DNA from: Candidatus Neomicrothrix sp. UBA2131
GTDB lineage: Bacteria > Actinomycetota > Acidimicrobiia > Acidimicrobiales > MedAcidi-G1
Reading direction: 5' to 3'
NCBI GenBank assembly: GCA_002329075.1
Contig: DCXR01000008.1
Coordinates: forward strand, 1 to 32,720
DNA: 32,720 nucleotides
The position numbers were made by a program, and so were the translations under genes. This document shows, one piece after another, positions 31,978 through 32,720 of this stretch. Under the pieces are notes generated by a model. That model saw only the letters and a program-made list of their open reading frames with translations, was not told where the DNA came from and made no database searches. The first letter of the stretch is position 1, and each line of letters opens with the position of its first letter.

Positions 31978-31992
31978 TCGCCGTCCGGCGAC
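31977..31992 (+). other. Short hairpin between guaB3 and guaA
   Basis: GTCGCC-GTCC-GGCGAC, a perfect 6-bp stem with a 4-base loop, beginning at the last base of the guaB3 stop codon. No T-run follows. The size and placement directly after a stop recall the rplO-secY hairpin. It might affect mRNA stability between the two genes, or be a chance palindrome. Confidence 0.3.
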
Positions 31993-32016
31993 CGGCCCGC
32001 CCTGCGTGACCCGTTC

Positions 32017-32720
32017 GTGACCCCCGCCTCCAGCGGAACCGCAGTTGTCGACGACCGCGTCCTGGTCGTCGACTTCGGGGCGCAGTACGCCCAGTTGATC
32101 GCCCGGCGGGTGCGCGAGGCGAACGTCTTCAGCGAAATCGTCCCCCACGACCTGACCGCCGCCGAGTTTGCCGAACGGCAGCCCACCGGGATCATCTTCT
32201 CAGGAGGACCTGCATCGGTCCACGTCGACGGCGCCCCGCGCATCGATCCGGACGTCTACGAACTCGGTGTGCCGATCCTCGGCATCTGCTACGGCGCCCA
32301 ACTCATCGCCCACCAGTGCGGCGGCAACGTGGGGCGCAACGAACGGGGCGAGTACGGCCGCACCGACCTGACCGTGTCCGATCCCGGAACCCTTCTGGCC
32401 GACGCCGGTGCGGGGACGCAGCCGGTCTGGATGAGCCACTTCGACGCCATCACCGACGGTCCCGACGGTTCCCACACCAACGCCTCATCACCGGATGCCC
32501 CCGTGGCGGCCTTCGAGGCACCCGACCGGGGCCTCTACGGGGTGCAGTTCCACCCAGAGGTGCACCACACCCCGTGCGGTCAGGATGTCCTGCGGCGCTT
32601 CCTCGTCGACGTGTGCGGTGCTGCCGGCGACTGGACCATGACCTCGGTCATCGAGTCGTCGGTCGATGCGATCCGCGCCCAGGTCGGCACCGGTCGGGCC
32701 ATCTGCGGACTCTCCGGTGG
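32017..32720 (+). CDS. guaA: GMP synthase (glutamine-hydrolysing), N-terminal part
   Basis: Starts at GTG 32017 and runs off the window, giving about 234 of roughly 520 residues. The class I glutamine amidotransferase domain is complete: VLVVDFGAQYAQLIARRVRE, FSGGPASV, the nucleophile Cys91 in GICYGAQL, and His179 and Glu181 in QFHPEVHHT. The ATP-pyrophosphatase domain begins with ICGLSGG, the start of its P-loop, right at the window edge. GMP synthase converts XMP to GMP. Its position after guaB3 puts two purine genes together. The GTG has only weak ribosome binding sequence and other starts are possible. Confidence 0.96.
   Translation, partial: MTPASSGTAVVDDRVLVVDFGAQYAQLIARRVREANVFSEIVPHDLTAAEFAERQPTGIIFSGGPASVHVDGAPRIDPDVYELGVPILGICYGAQLIAHQCGGNVGRNERGEYGRTDLTVSDPGTLLADAGAGTQPVWMSHFDAITDGPDGSHTNASSPDAPVAAFEAPDRGLYGVQFHPEVHHTPCGQDVLRRFLVDVCGAAGDWTMTSVIESSVDAIRAQVGTGRAICGLSG

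Overview
High-GC bacterial chromosome segment with dense, almost entirely plus-strand coding. Gene order and gene content point to the phylum Actinomycetota, and I infer a lineage such as Acidimicrobiia. The clues are the fused S10-spc-alpha ribosomal cluster running through truA into rplM-rpsI-glmM, the alr / tsaE-tsaB-rimI-tsaD / groES-groEL neighbourhood, a CIRCE operator, and a GuaB3-type protein next to guaA. Only housekeeping and metabolic genes are visible. I saw no CRISPR array, insertion sequence, phage gene, tRNA or rRNA.

Region 1 (1-11993) is the ribosomal super-operon: the end of rplV, then rpsC, rplP, rpmC, rpsQ, rplN, rplX, rplE, rpsN, rpsH, rplF, rplR, rpsE, rpmD, rplO, secY, adk, infA, rpmJ, rpsM, rpsK, rpsD, rpoA, rplQ and truA. 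Most junctions overlap by a few bases or are separated by fewer than 40. The map gene often found between adk and infA is absent; a 179-base non-coding stretch with a promoter-like signal replaces it. infA appears to start at a CTG codon behind a strong ribosome binding site.

Region 2 (11994-14400) has its own promoter and encodes L13, S9 and phosphoglucosamine mutase GlmM. Region 3 (14406-17903) is one very large gene. It encodes a 1144-residue GlmS-like glucosamine-6-phosphate synthase, nearly twice the usual size, in which every catalytic residue I could align is retained. With GlmM it would supply amino-sugar precursors for the cell wall. It is the most unusual gene in the window.

Region 4 (17918-22740) is a tight cluster: acpS, nnr (NAD(P)HX repair), alr, a glycosyltransferase resembling the eukaryotic queuosine-tRNA mannosyltransferase (GTDC1/QTMAN) family, and a P1/DmpA-type self-processing hydrolase. 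Region 5 (22751-26106) starts with an apparently leaderless gene for a family-4 iron-sulfur uracil-DNA glycosylase. It continues through overlapping tsaE, tsaB, rimI and tsaD, most of the t6A tRNA modification set.

Region 6 (26107-28301) is the HrcA/CIRCE-controlled groES-groEL operon, closed by a strong hairpin. Region 7 (28314-32720) holds a small unknown leaderless gene, a Nudix hydrolase, a group II aromatic amino acid decarboxylase, guaB3 and the first 704 bases of guaA. Across the window the -10 hexamers share a TA(G/C/T)NNT form.
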